A stretch of 64,000 nucleotides of DNA from Stachybotrys elegans (lineage: Eukaryota > Ascomycota > Sordariomycetes > Hypocreales > Stachybotryaceae): the NCBI GenBank assembly GCA_020746835.1, contig JAGPNK010000003.1, positions 372,001-436,000 on the forward strand, written 5' to 3'. This document shows positions 22,983 through 33,056 of the stretch, piece after piece (the first letter of the stretch is position 1; every line of letters begins with the position of its first letter). The notes under the pieces were generated by a model. That model saw nothing but the letters and a program-made list of their open reading frames with translations. It was not told the origin of the DNA and ran no database searches. The translations under genes were made by a program, and so were the position numbers.

Positions 22983-25038
22983 TCACTGCCCAGCGGTTTT
23001 GGAAGCCGGTGATTCGGGACAAGTGATTTCTCTGCCCGCCACTACGTCGAAAAAGGCATCGGCCAGGTGGCCTCCTCGTGCGATGGAATTGCCATTCTTG
23101 TCTGTCGGCAAGTTGGCGATGGCTGGCGCCGCGACTTCACGCATGTAATAGGACATGCCTCCCTTGACAAATTTGTCGGCAAACTGCCGGGCCTGCAGAG
23201 TAGGACCTTGTATAGCCCAGACGGGCTGGAACTGCCAAACTACGCCCATCTTGGCTATGTCGGAATGAAATGACTCGACCTCCTCGGGCGAGTAGCCCCC
23301 CTTTGAGAAGTCGTAGGCTCCGGTGAAGCCAAAGGCGAACATGCGGTCGGGGTAAACAGCCCTTACGGCCTCGTGAAACTCGCGCATATCTTTCTTGTCT
23401 AGAAGCTAGTGGTTAGCTTTCGCTTTAACAACAAGGACAAAACATATGAATGGGCAGGTTAAGGTTGGGTGTAAGAGTGCCATGAGGTGTGTAGGAGCTT
23501 ACTCGGTTTATCTGCACAATACGATTAGCTGGATGAAGACATTAGATAAAGAGTGCTTGGACTTGGGCTCACCTTGGCGACTCCATGTCAAGTCTCCCAG
23601 TGGTGCTGCAAGTAAACATCGGTCGATGACGGCTTGGACGGACCACTTCCACATGTACTGCCCAAGAGGCGTCCTAGGAATTTCCCAGTCGAATGGGATG
23701 CATCGCCCAACCAAACCCTTGGCAAGCGCTCGTCGCTCGTGCAGCGGCACAACACGGCCGGCGATACTCTCCAGGTAGGCTTTATACTGTTCCTCGGTGG
23801 CATTGGCTCGGACAGCCTCGTCAAATGTCATCAGCCCTGCAGAAGCCTTCCACTCTGCCTTAACAGTGGCATAGTCCTTTCCTTCCCTGTTGGCCTCTTC
23901 TACAACCTGAGCGAAGGGGGGGACATCCACTGTGGCACCCAGGACGTATGGGTGATCCCTGGGGTCCGACACGCTGGGTCGATGTGAGCTGATTTCCGTT
24001 CTCGCAAGCCGCCCTGTGCAGTCGAGTATATCCTTGCTTACCTAGTGATGAGTTCGGCACTGTTGCTGTCACAACGACACAGAAGCATCGTATCGACCCT
24101 ACATTCCCCAGCATAAGTCAGCTGCTTGGCCACAAATACAAAAGAATAACAAAGTGGAAGATTGGGCGATGTCTCTGTAGGGAAAGTCATACCCCATGAT
24201 ATCAAAAGTCATCCTGATCGTGGTAAGCCTCGATAGGTATTCCGAGGTGGACACAATGGTCCTGCCCTCGCCGTTGGTGAACTTCTTGAGGCCTATAGCG
24301 AGGTCGTCGATATGGATCATGGCGACGCCCGACTCGACAAAGTTTCGCGCCAGCTTCATGCAAGCCGTCAGCGAGCCGAAGCCCATGTCGGCGTCGGCGA
24401 CAATGGGCAGCATGTAGTCGATGCATTCCAGATGCTGGCGCTCCTCCTTTGGATAACGCAAGCGCAGCTGTTGCTGGCGCTGGTCATGGAAGAGCTGCAT
24501 GTTGAAGATGCGCCTGACGATGGACGGTATCAGATCGGCGGGATAGTCGGCATGATCCTCGCCCGGAAAGGTTGCCTGCGCATGTCCTGCGAGTCCTCCA
24601 GATATGTAGACGGTCCGCACTGGTCTAGTGTGAGTCTTGGACACCCGGGGAAGGTAGCGAAGAATGAAGGAGTTTTCATACTGCTGTTGGCCAACTCCTT
24701 GGCAATTATTGGCTCAGTTGTGCCAACCGTCAGCTCACACGTCCCATTGGCCTTGTGCTCCTTGAGCATACGCCATAGCTTCCGGCCCTGCGCGCTGGAA
24801 GGGTACTCGATCTTGAACCCAAGATTGCGCAGCGCAGCAATTGACTTGGCAGAGTACGGCCTGTGAGGTTGTAAGCCGCCCGAGACCAAAGACTGCAAAG
24901 GGCCTCGTCCTGCCAAGAGACGCTCACTGACCGTTTGATGTGTGCCTGCCGCTCGGTCTGCCACCAAGCCTCAATCTGTCGCACCTCGGCATCGAAGGCC
25001 TCGCTCTCGGCCTCGACGCTGTCCCACTTGGTTGCCAT
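22983..25038 (-). CDS. Isocitrate-lyase-family protein with altered active site
   Basis: Seven exons on the minus strand: 25038-24932, 24860-24682, 24619-24193, 24098-24042, 23973-23573, 23511-23503 (9 bp) and 23398-22983. They join to 531 aa, near normal ICL length. The ICL fold is clear: HIKRPYSA near the N-terminus, TVYISGG, DHADYP, VADADMGFGS, DIMGVD followed by a CRCDSNSAELITS block, and VVWQF. The catalytic loop KKCGH of isocitrate and methylisocitrate lyases reads KKFTN, so the general-acid cysteine is gone. The preceding EDQ reads DDL, and the usual SPS carboxylate-binding block is replaced by FGFTGAYDF. It should still bind Mg2+ and a small oxo- or hydroxy-acid, but probably not cleave isocitrate. 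It shares a promoter region with the M20 gene. Confidence 0.88.
23399..23572 (-). other. 9-nt micro-exon between two introns of the ICL-like gene
   Basis: Intron 23572-23512 ends in GTGCAG, micro-exon 23511-23503 (ATAAACCGA) follows, then intron 23502-23399 begins GTAAGC. With it the protein reads TWSRQDKPNKKDMREF. This aligns without a gap to the ICL family stretch with WM..KKPD. Skipping it stays in frame but drops three residues. Confidence 0.6.
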
Positions 25039-25654
25039 TGGATTTTCGTTATCAGTTGCTTATTGGAGCTGAACAAGACCCTGCGCGGTAGAATATGTTG
25101 GCGAGATTAGACGAGATATAGTCAAGTACAGCTTGTCAGGTCCTCGTGCGCATGTCCTTTTCAGTCGCGAATCGTTCTGGTCCACAAGGCAGTCCGATCT
25201 AAGAAGCCGTTCCCTATAGCCCAATGTCTGTGTTCGGCTGCGCTCGGAAACTGGCGGGCAAAGCCGAATCTAGGCATAATCTTATCAAGATTGGGGTCAT
25301 ATCCATAGACCCTTAATGGATTTGTATAATACTAGCTTATCCCAAACAATCAAAGATGTGCCAAGTTGCTTCGCCCAAAGCCGCCGGGGCCATCGGGACC
25401 CATCGGGACTCGTCGGCGCTCGTCGGGGTTCATCGGGCCCATATAAGCTGGATATGTTGGCTTTCGGGGGTGACGGCGACCAGCCAGGAGCATACGGCAC
25501 ATACGGCACTGCTCGCCCGATGTAGGGCTAGAATACCATCATCCGTGCTCTTCGTGTCTGGGAGGAACAAATGATTACTTTTGGGTCCGAGTCGTAGCAT
25601 TCCTTCGTAGATGTTTCATCCTAGAAAGCAAACAGCGCACCTGTCTTATCCGTA
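25039..25654. promoter_or_regulatory. Divergent promoter, ICL-like and M20 genes
   Basis: A 616-bp spacer between start codons at 25038 (minus) and 25655 (plus). It contains the 10-bp array at 25391-25440 and the TATA-like ATATAAG at 25441, oriented for the M20 gene. Confidence 0.7.
25391..25440 (+). repeat. Five 10-bp units with CATCGG/CGTCGG beside a TATA box
   Basis: The units read CATCGGGACC, CATCGGGACT, CGTCGGCGCT, CGTCGGGGTT and CATCGGGCCC with no spacing. Every unit has TCGG at the same place, so CGG triplets recur once per helical turn. ATATAAG follows at once. Confidence 0.85.
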
Positions 25655-27005
25655 ATGATTGTACCAACTACCCTCGACGTGGCCGCCAAGGCGCGCTCCC
25701 TCATCATAGACGAGACTGACCGTCTCCGGGCCCAGCTCGACAAGGTCTGCCTCGACATCCATTCCCATCCAGAGCTGTGCTATGAGGAGACATTCGCGCA
25801 CCAGACGATTTGCGACTTCCTCGAGACCAACGGCTTCACGGTGAAGCGGCACGCCTATGGCATAGGTACGTGCTTTGAAGCCGAGATTGGCACCGGGGGG
25901 CAGCCCGTCATCTACTGCGCCGAGTACGATGCTCTCCCTGGCATCGGACACGCCTGCGGGCACAACCTCATTGCTCTGTCGAGCATCACGGCCTTTGTTG
26001 CTGCGGCCAAGGCAGCCACCACGCTCGGCCTTGCAGGCAGGGTCCGCCTGCTGGGCACGCCCGCCGAGGAGGGCGGAGCCGGCAAGGTCAAGCTTCTTGA
26101 CGCCGGCGCTTTCGAGGGCGCGGCGGCGGCGCTCATGTCGCACCCAACCAGCATGGGCCGCATCAAGGAGGTCGAGGGGCTAGCAGGGGCCGCCGGTCTC
26201 GTCACCGTCGCCGCTTCCAAGCTGACGGCCGAATTTTTCGGCAAGGCTGCGCACGCCGGCGCGACGCCTTGGCAGGGTCTCAACGCTCTCGACGCCGCCG
26301 TGAGCTCCTATGTCAACATCTCCATGATGAGGCAGCAGATCCTGCCGGCAGATCGCATCCACGGCGTCATCACCAACGGAGGCGATGCGCCCAACATCAT
26401 CCCCGAGAAGACGAGCATGGTCTATGCCGTCCGTAGCAGAACAGCCGATGGCTGCCAAGACTTGGTCAGAAGGGTCAAGGCCTGCTTCGAAGCGGCAGCG
26501 ACCGCCACAGACTGCAAGGTCAATGTCGAAGTGTTAGTACACCTGGACTTACTCTTTGCACTATGACCATGTTACTGACCACCTTTGGGTGCAGACCCCT
26601 CTTCTACGCTGATCAGATTCTTAACTCAGCACTTTGCGAGGCTTTCACTGAGGAGATGGGTTTCATGGGTGACAAGTTCCTGCCTATGGCCAAGGAAGCC
26701 GTCTCGGCGTCTACTGACATGGGTATGGCCCAGCTCTCACCGCACTCCTGCGTCTGGTAGCACACATACTGACCCCTCGCATAGGCAACGTATCACATGT
26801 CGTGCCATCATTTCATTGCTCATACGGCATTCACTCGGGCGACGCGTCCAACCACACCGCCGGCTTCGCGGCAGCGGCAGCCACACCAGACGCGTTGGAC
26901 AGAGCCGTCAGGGTTGGAAAAGGATTGGCCATGCTGGGTATCCGGCTTCTCATAGACGGGGAGTTCAGCCAAAGCGTGAGAGCGGCGTTTGAGCTTGCAA
27001 AGTAG
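25655..27005 (+). CDS. M20-family metallo-amidohydrolase (M20D/PM20D2-like)
   Basis: Three exons (25655-26532, 26595-26722, 26785-27005) join to 408 aa. The metal-binding and catalytic sites are intact: HSHPELCYEE, AEYDALPGIGHACGHN, and TPAEEGGAGK with the general-base Glu pair. The dimerisation domain follows, with AEFFGKAAHAGATPWQG. The M20D group hydrolyses amide bonds of N-acyl amino acids, aminobenzoyl-glutamate and unusual dipeptides. No signal peptide is present, so it should act in the cytosol. Facing the ICL-like gene over a shared promoter, it plausibly releases an acid or amine from an imported amide (inference). Length and motifs are normal. Confidence 0.92.
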
Positions 27006-27335
27006 GCTAAGCGGGGAGAAGACGAGGAAAGTCCAGTAAACATACAGTTGCACAAATACCTGGGTCAAGTCGACGATTGGGGTGCTGCTAATTCTTATTT
27101 AAGGCGGTGTTACGCAGAGATTTCTTGGGTCTACATGGTCTACTTAGGTTACATAAACAGTACATGTAATATATTAGATGTCTATCATGCTTTGCCAATC
27201 ACCAAGTTTCTAGTTTACTTTCTTTGAGCTGTCTCCTGCGCCTGACAACCAAACTACAACTTCCCCGCCGACGAAGAAACCCCATTTAATAGACTCTACT
27301 CTTTCCACAGTGGACACTGAGGGGACGGTTATGCA

Positions 27336-28051
27336 TTATGACTGTATCCGAGCGGATATTTCACCCATGGAAGCCACTTGCTTGGACATGCCAGCGGCAA
27401 GGATCGAGATGTCACGACCCGCCATGGTGAATCTAGAACACGTGAGTTTCAAGACACGGCAATTATCAGAAGAGGCGTTCAGCACGTACCTTATGTTTGA
27501 ATGGCGCTTAGCAAAGTGCTCAATGAGGTCTGGCCTCAGCTCCATGCCACCGAGTCCGACGAAGACCTGACGGCCACCTACACTAGCCTTCTGGGCTGCT
27601 CTGGCAATCTTATCGATGGCCTCATGAAACTCCTCCTTATCATACTGGCCCGTGATTCCTAGTCTGTTGTACTAGTCAGTGGCGAATCCAGAGAGTGGGA
27701 GGGCTATGCATTGGTTGTGTTCTTACTCCATGCTCAAGTCTGCACACCCGATAAGGAGCGCGTCAAGGCCCGGTACAGCGGCAATGGCCCTTTATTAGTA
27801 GACTATTGTCAGCGCCAGAACAGTTGTGATAGCAGTCAGTTGGCGTTACTTACTCTACATTTTTCATGCCTTCCCTAGTCTCAATCATGGGCATGATTAG
27901 GACGGCATCATTGACGATCTCCGCTACAGTAGTAGGCGGGATATGGGTCGCATACTGCAGCAGGGGCTGGACCATTGTTAAAGAGCGGCGACCCTGAGAC
28001 CCAGCATATGCAAATTAGCTTCTTGGGCTTCCGATTGGGTCTTCTTGTGCC

Positions 28052-28090
<39 letters not shown>

Positions 28091-28555
28091 GCAATGTACT
28101 AACTAGGGGCGGGTATTTGGCTGCATTGACACATGTTTGAGCTGCTTCGACAGTGTCGACGTGTGGCACAATAATGGCCTGGCATCCTCCGTCCAGGCAT
28201 CGGGATATCCATTGGGGCTCACAAGTGGGCACAACCACCATTGGCGTAATCCTGGCCGCAGCTTAGTACAAGGGGATGCATATAGGAGGGAGTAGACTTA
28301 GACTAACCCAACATTGAGGCAGGCAACTGAAATTTCCCTGACGGTTTCGATGCCAATGGCAGTATGTTCCAGATTCAACAGAAGAGCTGAGTATCCAGCC
28401 CGCTTGGCAACTAGGGGGATCTCGGTAGAGAAGCAGAGACGCAGGCCAAACGAAGTCGCCAGCTTGTTCTCCAGCATTACCTTCTTAACCAGATTGGGCC
28501 GGCAGAGCTCACTCAGCTCCATTGGGACATCCTTGGTGGCGGTGGTGGAAGCCAT
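27336..28555 (-). CDS. HpcH/HpaI-family aldolase with a missing active-site Arg
   Basis: Six exons on the minus strand: 28555-28308, 28251-28104, 27993-27854, 27789-27727, 27663-27490 and 27432-27336. They join to 289 aa. HpcH/HpaI landmarks are LNLEHTAIG (His kept, preceding Asp now Asn), IIVPHVDTVEAA, YPPLGRRS, MPMIETREGMKNVEAI (metal Glu kept) and ADLS (metal Asp kept). In class II HpaI/GarL aldolases the segment after the His reads VVRP or RVPTNEP, and the Arg binds the pyruvyl carboxylate. Here it reads VVVPTCEP. The family retro-aldol-cleaves 4-hydroxy-2-oxo acids to pyruvate plus an aldehyde. With Arg lost the substrate or reaction is probably different. It is divergent from the MFS gene. 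Confidence 0.88.
28054..28088 (+). repeat. (GA)n microsatellite in aldolase intron 2
   Basis: An uninterrupted run of about 17 GA dinucleotides lies inside intron 28103-27994. It reads as a polypyrimidine tract (CT)n in the transcript, a few tens of bases before the acceptor. Confidence 0.9.
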
Positions 28556-29075
28556 GGTTGTGCTGTGGACGTATGTACTTGGACCTAGGTGTTGGTGCAG
28601 ACACGAGATTGGGGAGATGGTGATCAAGAAGACGGCCGCTGCTGCACTTGCATGGCTGGTTTTCCTTTGGCATGCGATAAGTTGCTCGATTGGGGCGTGC
28701 CGAACAGCGAGTCAACCATCGGACACGGACGGGGGCATAACGTCTAATCATCGGCGTGGGCTCCGACGGGGGCCGATGGCTGGGGGCGAGGCGAAAGATA
28801 GGCTAGTGGCGTCCAGTAGACCGGCTTCTCTGTGGGGATGCATGATAGAACTACAGTATGTTGGCTCGTTTATGGGGATGTTATCTTTGTTTGACGCACG
28901 TCCGTCCGGGGTCACCTGCAGGGACGCTGGAGATATATGACCTGTGCAGCCGCTCGATCGACAAGGCCGTTGTTCTCCATTCTCAGAGCCATCAACGAGA
29001 GAGCCGTGGTTCTTTGCAGGAAAAATCCCACCTTTGCCAACACCCCTTTTTTTCTCCTCGCAGCTTCTCGCCCCC
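28556..29075. promoter_or_regulatory. Divergent promoter, aldolase and MFS genes
   Basis: A 520-bp spacer between start codons at 28555 (minus) and 29076 (plus). It holds CATCGG at 28717 and 28749 and, on the minus strand, at 28773. The same core recurs in the ICL-like/M20 promoter. Confidence 0.65.
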
Positions 29076-31216
29076 ATGGAAGACGACAAGAAGATGACGC
29101 AGACTGTGACTCGCAGCAGCAGCGTCGCCGATGGGCAGGCCCAGGCCAAGCCTCTCTCCTTCGGGAAGAAGCTCGTGTACCATCTCTGGGATCAGGATCA
29201 GCACCTCAAGAGTCCCGAGGAGCGCAAGCTCGTCAGGAAGCTCGACTTTGGCATCCTCATCTGCGCAACTCTCGGCTGGGTCCGTAGCTCCAACCTGACG
29301 GCGGCCCTTTTGCTGACTTGTTTGTACAGTGGATGAAGTACATTGACCAGAATAACATTGTCAATGCCTGTGAGTCGCCCTGCAAAGTCGTTTGTCCGTA
29401 GCTGTCTTAACGCCCTTTGCAGACGTCAGTGGAATGAAGGAGGATCTGAACATCCAGGGCAATGAGTACACATACATGATCAGTAAGTTGCGCTCGACTC
29501 CCCTAGACGCACATGTCGAATCAAGTGCAAAGTTCTGACTTGAGACGAAAACAGTGTGCTACACCATCGCCTTTGCCATCATGCAAATCCCGTCCAACGC
29601 CATTGCTCTCAAGATCCGCCCTCGCATCTGCATTGTTACATGCGAGATTGGATGGACCATCTTCACGTACATGCCCATCTGTCCATTCCTCTCAGTTCTT
29701 CCGTCTTGTTCTATACGGCTCACACCTCTCCAGTTTTGCCCAAGCAGCCGCCACCAGCTCCCGACAGATGTACGCGTTCCGCTTCATGGTCGGCCTGTTC
29801 GAGTCTGGCTTCTCCCCCATCATCATCTTCCTCCTCGGCTCCTGGTACACCAAGACGGAGCTGGCTAAGCGAATGGCTATCTGGCACATCACGGGCTTCT
29901 TTGGTTCGGCCACCTCCGGATTCCTCCAGGCTGCTGTGCACAGGACCCTTGATGGCAACCTGGGCCTTGCTGGCTGGCGCTGGATGTACATTGGTAAGCA
30001 CTCTCTCCCCAATTGTGACGTCTACTGACAGAACGCAACCCGCTGACATTTACCGGTAGTCTGTGGCTGCATGTCTCTCCCCGTTGCTCTCTCTGTCTGG
30101 TGGCTTCTCCCTGATCTGCCCCATAACACCAAGGCTTGGTACATCACCGAGGATGATAAGAGAATGGCCCTGCACCGCTCTGCTGTCCAAGGCAAGGTCC
30201 AGGTGACGGGTAAGCTGGACAAGGCTCTTGCTAAGCGCATGTTTGGCAGCTGGCGGTGGTGGGTTCTTTGCCTCACATACATCCTGGTGAGTTCTTCCTG
30301 GGTGAGGGCTGCAGTGAGCTCCTTTTTTGCTAATTGCGGCGTCTACAGTACGGAAACTCATGCCAGGGTGTATCTTACTTCGCCATCTACCTCAGTATGT
30401 GCATCGTTTTACACAGTCGTCAGCGGCCACTAACCTCTCCATAGGAAATTCTGGGTACAGCGTCAGCCAGCGCAACATTATCCCCGCCTGCGCCAATCTC
30501 GTGTCCATGATCACCGATTTCACCTGGAGTTTCATGTCCGACTATACCCAGAACCGCATCTATTGGATGGTTGGTCCTATTGTACGTGACTCATTTTCAT
30601 TACTCGTGGTTGGCGAAGAAGCGATAGAGACTGATGGCTGACACGTATCCTTGAACAGATGTGCACAACCGTCGTGAGCTCGGCCATGTTGACTGCTTGG
30701 CCGGCCGACGATGCCGCTCGCGTAGCTGCATTCTTCCTTGCCGCAAGCGGTTTCGTCACGGGTATCACCTGGGTTAGTATTCACCGCCTGCGAGAAGTCG
30801 TAAATCCAAGACCCTGCCGCATTTACTAACCGCCTGCCTACAGACTTGGGCCAATGAGGTCAACGTCGGAAACGCCGAGGAGCGTGCCTTGACCATTTCC
30901 AGCATGAACGGTCTCTTCTACGCAACCGCCTCCTTCCTTCCCATCCTCATCTTCCCCCAGACCATGGCTCCTAAGTTTGAGCGAGGTTTCCCTTCGCTTC
31001 TGGGTTTTGCGCTCGGTGCATGCATCCTCATGCGTAAGTGCCCTCGCCTTTAACAGCTCCGGCCCTGAACTGACGTACTTGTCCCTCCTAGTCTTGGCAG
31101 ATTTCTTGCACAAACGCCAAATGCGCCTCGAGGCAGAGAAGGCTTCCGACGAGATTCCTGCCGAGGCCGTTAAGAAGCAGGATGACAGCGAGAAGGAGAA
31201 GGAGTTGGAGCTGTAG
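29076..31216 (+). CDS. MFS transporter, anion:cation symporter (Liz1/Fen2/Tna1-like)
   Basis: Eleven exons (29076-29279, 29330-29369, 29423-29482, 29555-29666, 29734-29993, 30060-30286, 30349-30394, 30445-30581, 30659-30772, 30844-31033, 31092-31216) join to 504 aa. The protein has about 12 membrane spans. Motifs are typical of the ACS branch: KLDFGILICATLG, YIDQNNIVNAYVSGM, then MVGLFESGFSPIIIFLLGSW with WYTKTELAKRMA. The family imports small carboxylates such as pantothenate, nicotinate, allantoate and biotin precursors, with protons. A plasma-membrane importer here fits a pathway starting from an external organic acid or N-acyl compound. The substrate cannot be read from the sequence. Confidence 0.92.
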
Positions 31217-31871
31217 ATGCCTGTATAGGTAGCCTTGCGCAACGTATAGAATATCTTGTGGTGTCTTTTCTGATTCGATCCCTGCCATAGTTGCTCTCCT
31301 AGAGGCAATCATCAGGGGATTAGGGTTGCCTATGGGGCTTATAGAAACAGTAGTTGAAAGAAGCTGATACCAAGACCTATAAATGAAATCCGGCGTGATT
31401 GTGACATGGAATATTGTGTCTTGGCTTTTAGGGACTCGAGCTATCATGCCTGGTGCACTTGATCCAGGCCACAAGAGTTAACGGAGGTGGCCAAAATCAT
31501 CCCAGCAAAGGTCACAAAAGATCAGGCAGCACATCAAGGCGGACCGAGGCAAGCAGGCAAACCGTCGGAGGTGTGTGGCCAATGGTCATCAACCTGGGAC
31601 ATTCCGATATCGCTAACGGAAATCCTCATAGATTATGTACGCTGAATGCGGAGAGTAGGTGGTAATATTACAGGTGGCGCTAGAGTATGCCTTGACGCCA
31701 ATATATATACATCGTAGACAGACCTCGGGAAGACGCAGATGGCGAAGGTCTCTGCTTCGCTTGCGAATAATTTCTCGTACACGGCCGCTCCGTCCAAAGT
31801 CGACTCTCCAAAACTCCGGACAGTGATACCAACACAGCCAATCCAAAGTCATTGCTTTATAGTATGCGTTC
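31217..31871. other. Convergent intergenic spacer
   Basis: No gene seen; 3' ends of the MFS gene (plus) and TIM17 gene (minus). Confidence 0.5.
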
Positions 31872-32591
31872 CTATAGGGGGGCTTCGTTCGTCGGAGGGG
31901 GCTGTACCTGTAGGGGCGCAAGTCAGTATCAACAGCGACATAGATAGCAGCTCGCTGCCAAAAGCAGGCCTGGGGGATGCACGAGGTACCCACATCCAAC
32001 TTAGTGCTGCCAGCCATCATCTTCTGGAAGCCGATGCCGACACCCTCAATAACTGCCAGCAAGACTGCACAGCCGATGGCACCGTTTCTTGCCGCCTTGT
32101 AACCGCCACGGATGGCCAGAGAGCCACCAGTCAGGAAACCTGCGCCGATGGCGTTCCACGGGTCCTCCTTCTTTCGTAGGCCCTTGATGGCGCAGTCTGG
32201 ACGAGGTTAGATGTCGATGCGGGCAAAGGGGACGAGCGAGGGTGCGGCTAACCGTATGTGCTAAAGAGGCCACCCCAGACTGCGGTTATTGTCAGCTTCC
32301 CGATCGTGCGTGCAGACAGCCAGCTTTGCTACGCACCACCAAAGTTTCCTCCCAGGACGGGGGCGCGCATCTTGATGGCGGTGATGGCGCCTATCCTTCG
32401 CTCGCCGTAGGGACTGTTGCGGAAGCCCTTGATACCGTGCCATACGGTACCGCCGATGGCGCCCATGGCGAAGGCACCTCCGAAATCCTGTGGTGCGTCG
32501 TTAGCATCGTCGATGAGTGTGTCAGGCGTCGACCGGCTGCAGGGCGTACATTGAGGATGACGAGAGGGCAGGGATCTCGCGAGTGATCCAT
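31872..32591 (-). CDS. TIM17: Mitochondrial inner-membrane translocase subunit TIM17
   Basis: Five exons on the minus strand (32591-32550, 32487-32337, 32279-32253, 32196-31994, 31907-31872) join to 152 aa. The sequence is strongly conserved: [14 protein letters not shown] at the start, then [34 protein letters not shown] and [10 protein letters not shown]. Tim17 is a core subunit of the TIM23 complex that carries presequence proteins across the mitochondrial inner membrane. It has four membrane spans and an N-terminus in the intermembrane space with conserved acidic residues (D2 and D6 here). The last intron uses a GTGGGT donor, and the final exon encodes only [11 protein letters not shown]. 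Housekeeping gene, intact. Confidence 0.95.
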
Positions 32592-33056
32592 GGTGGGCAT
32601 GTGTGTGTATGGCTATCGACTGCGCGGGGCACGGGAGGAGGAGACGGTTCGGCGATGGAAGGGCGACGAGGGTGATGGATGGAATTGGAAATGGAGATCG
32701 CGAGGCCGTAATAATCTGGCGTGGATTGGAGTTGCTTGCGAGAACATTTTATTGTGGGGCCAGGGATAGCGATTCTATTTGCCTCTACGACCAAGCGTAG
32801 AAATTTTCGTAGCGCATGCGCCACAGATACAAAGCCACTGTTCAGCCACATCCTACCCTACACGTTCGTGTCTCCAAATTTCCCGCCTTCATTGCTTCAC
32901 GACTCTATTCTTACCTTAGCTTGCGTGAACATAGGGTGCACTTCAGGCGTTTCCTTTTCTATATGTTACGATAGCCTCAATTTATATTCATTCAATATTT
33001 TCTACTATCGTCTCTATTTCTCCTTCCGCAAAATTCCTACTTCCTCCCTGGCCCAT
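32592..33056. other. Intergenic, TIM17 promoter
   Basis: No gene seen; the TIM17 promoter and 3' end of the oxidoreductase gene, AT-rich in its right half. Confidence 0.5.

Noticed and set aside
25391..25440. The 10-bp array as part of a coding repeat or CRISPR-like array
   Set aside because: Units are too short, there are no spacers, and no open frame uses it as a protein repeat. It lies between two start codons beside a TATA element.
30838..31308. Minus-strand 156-codon frame over the MFS 3' end
   Set aside because: Antisense shadow; the MFS exons there close the frame exactly.
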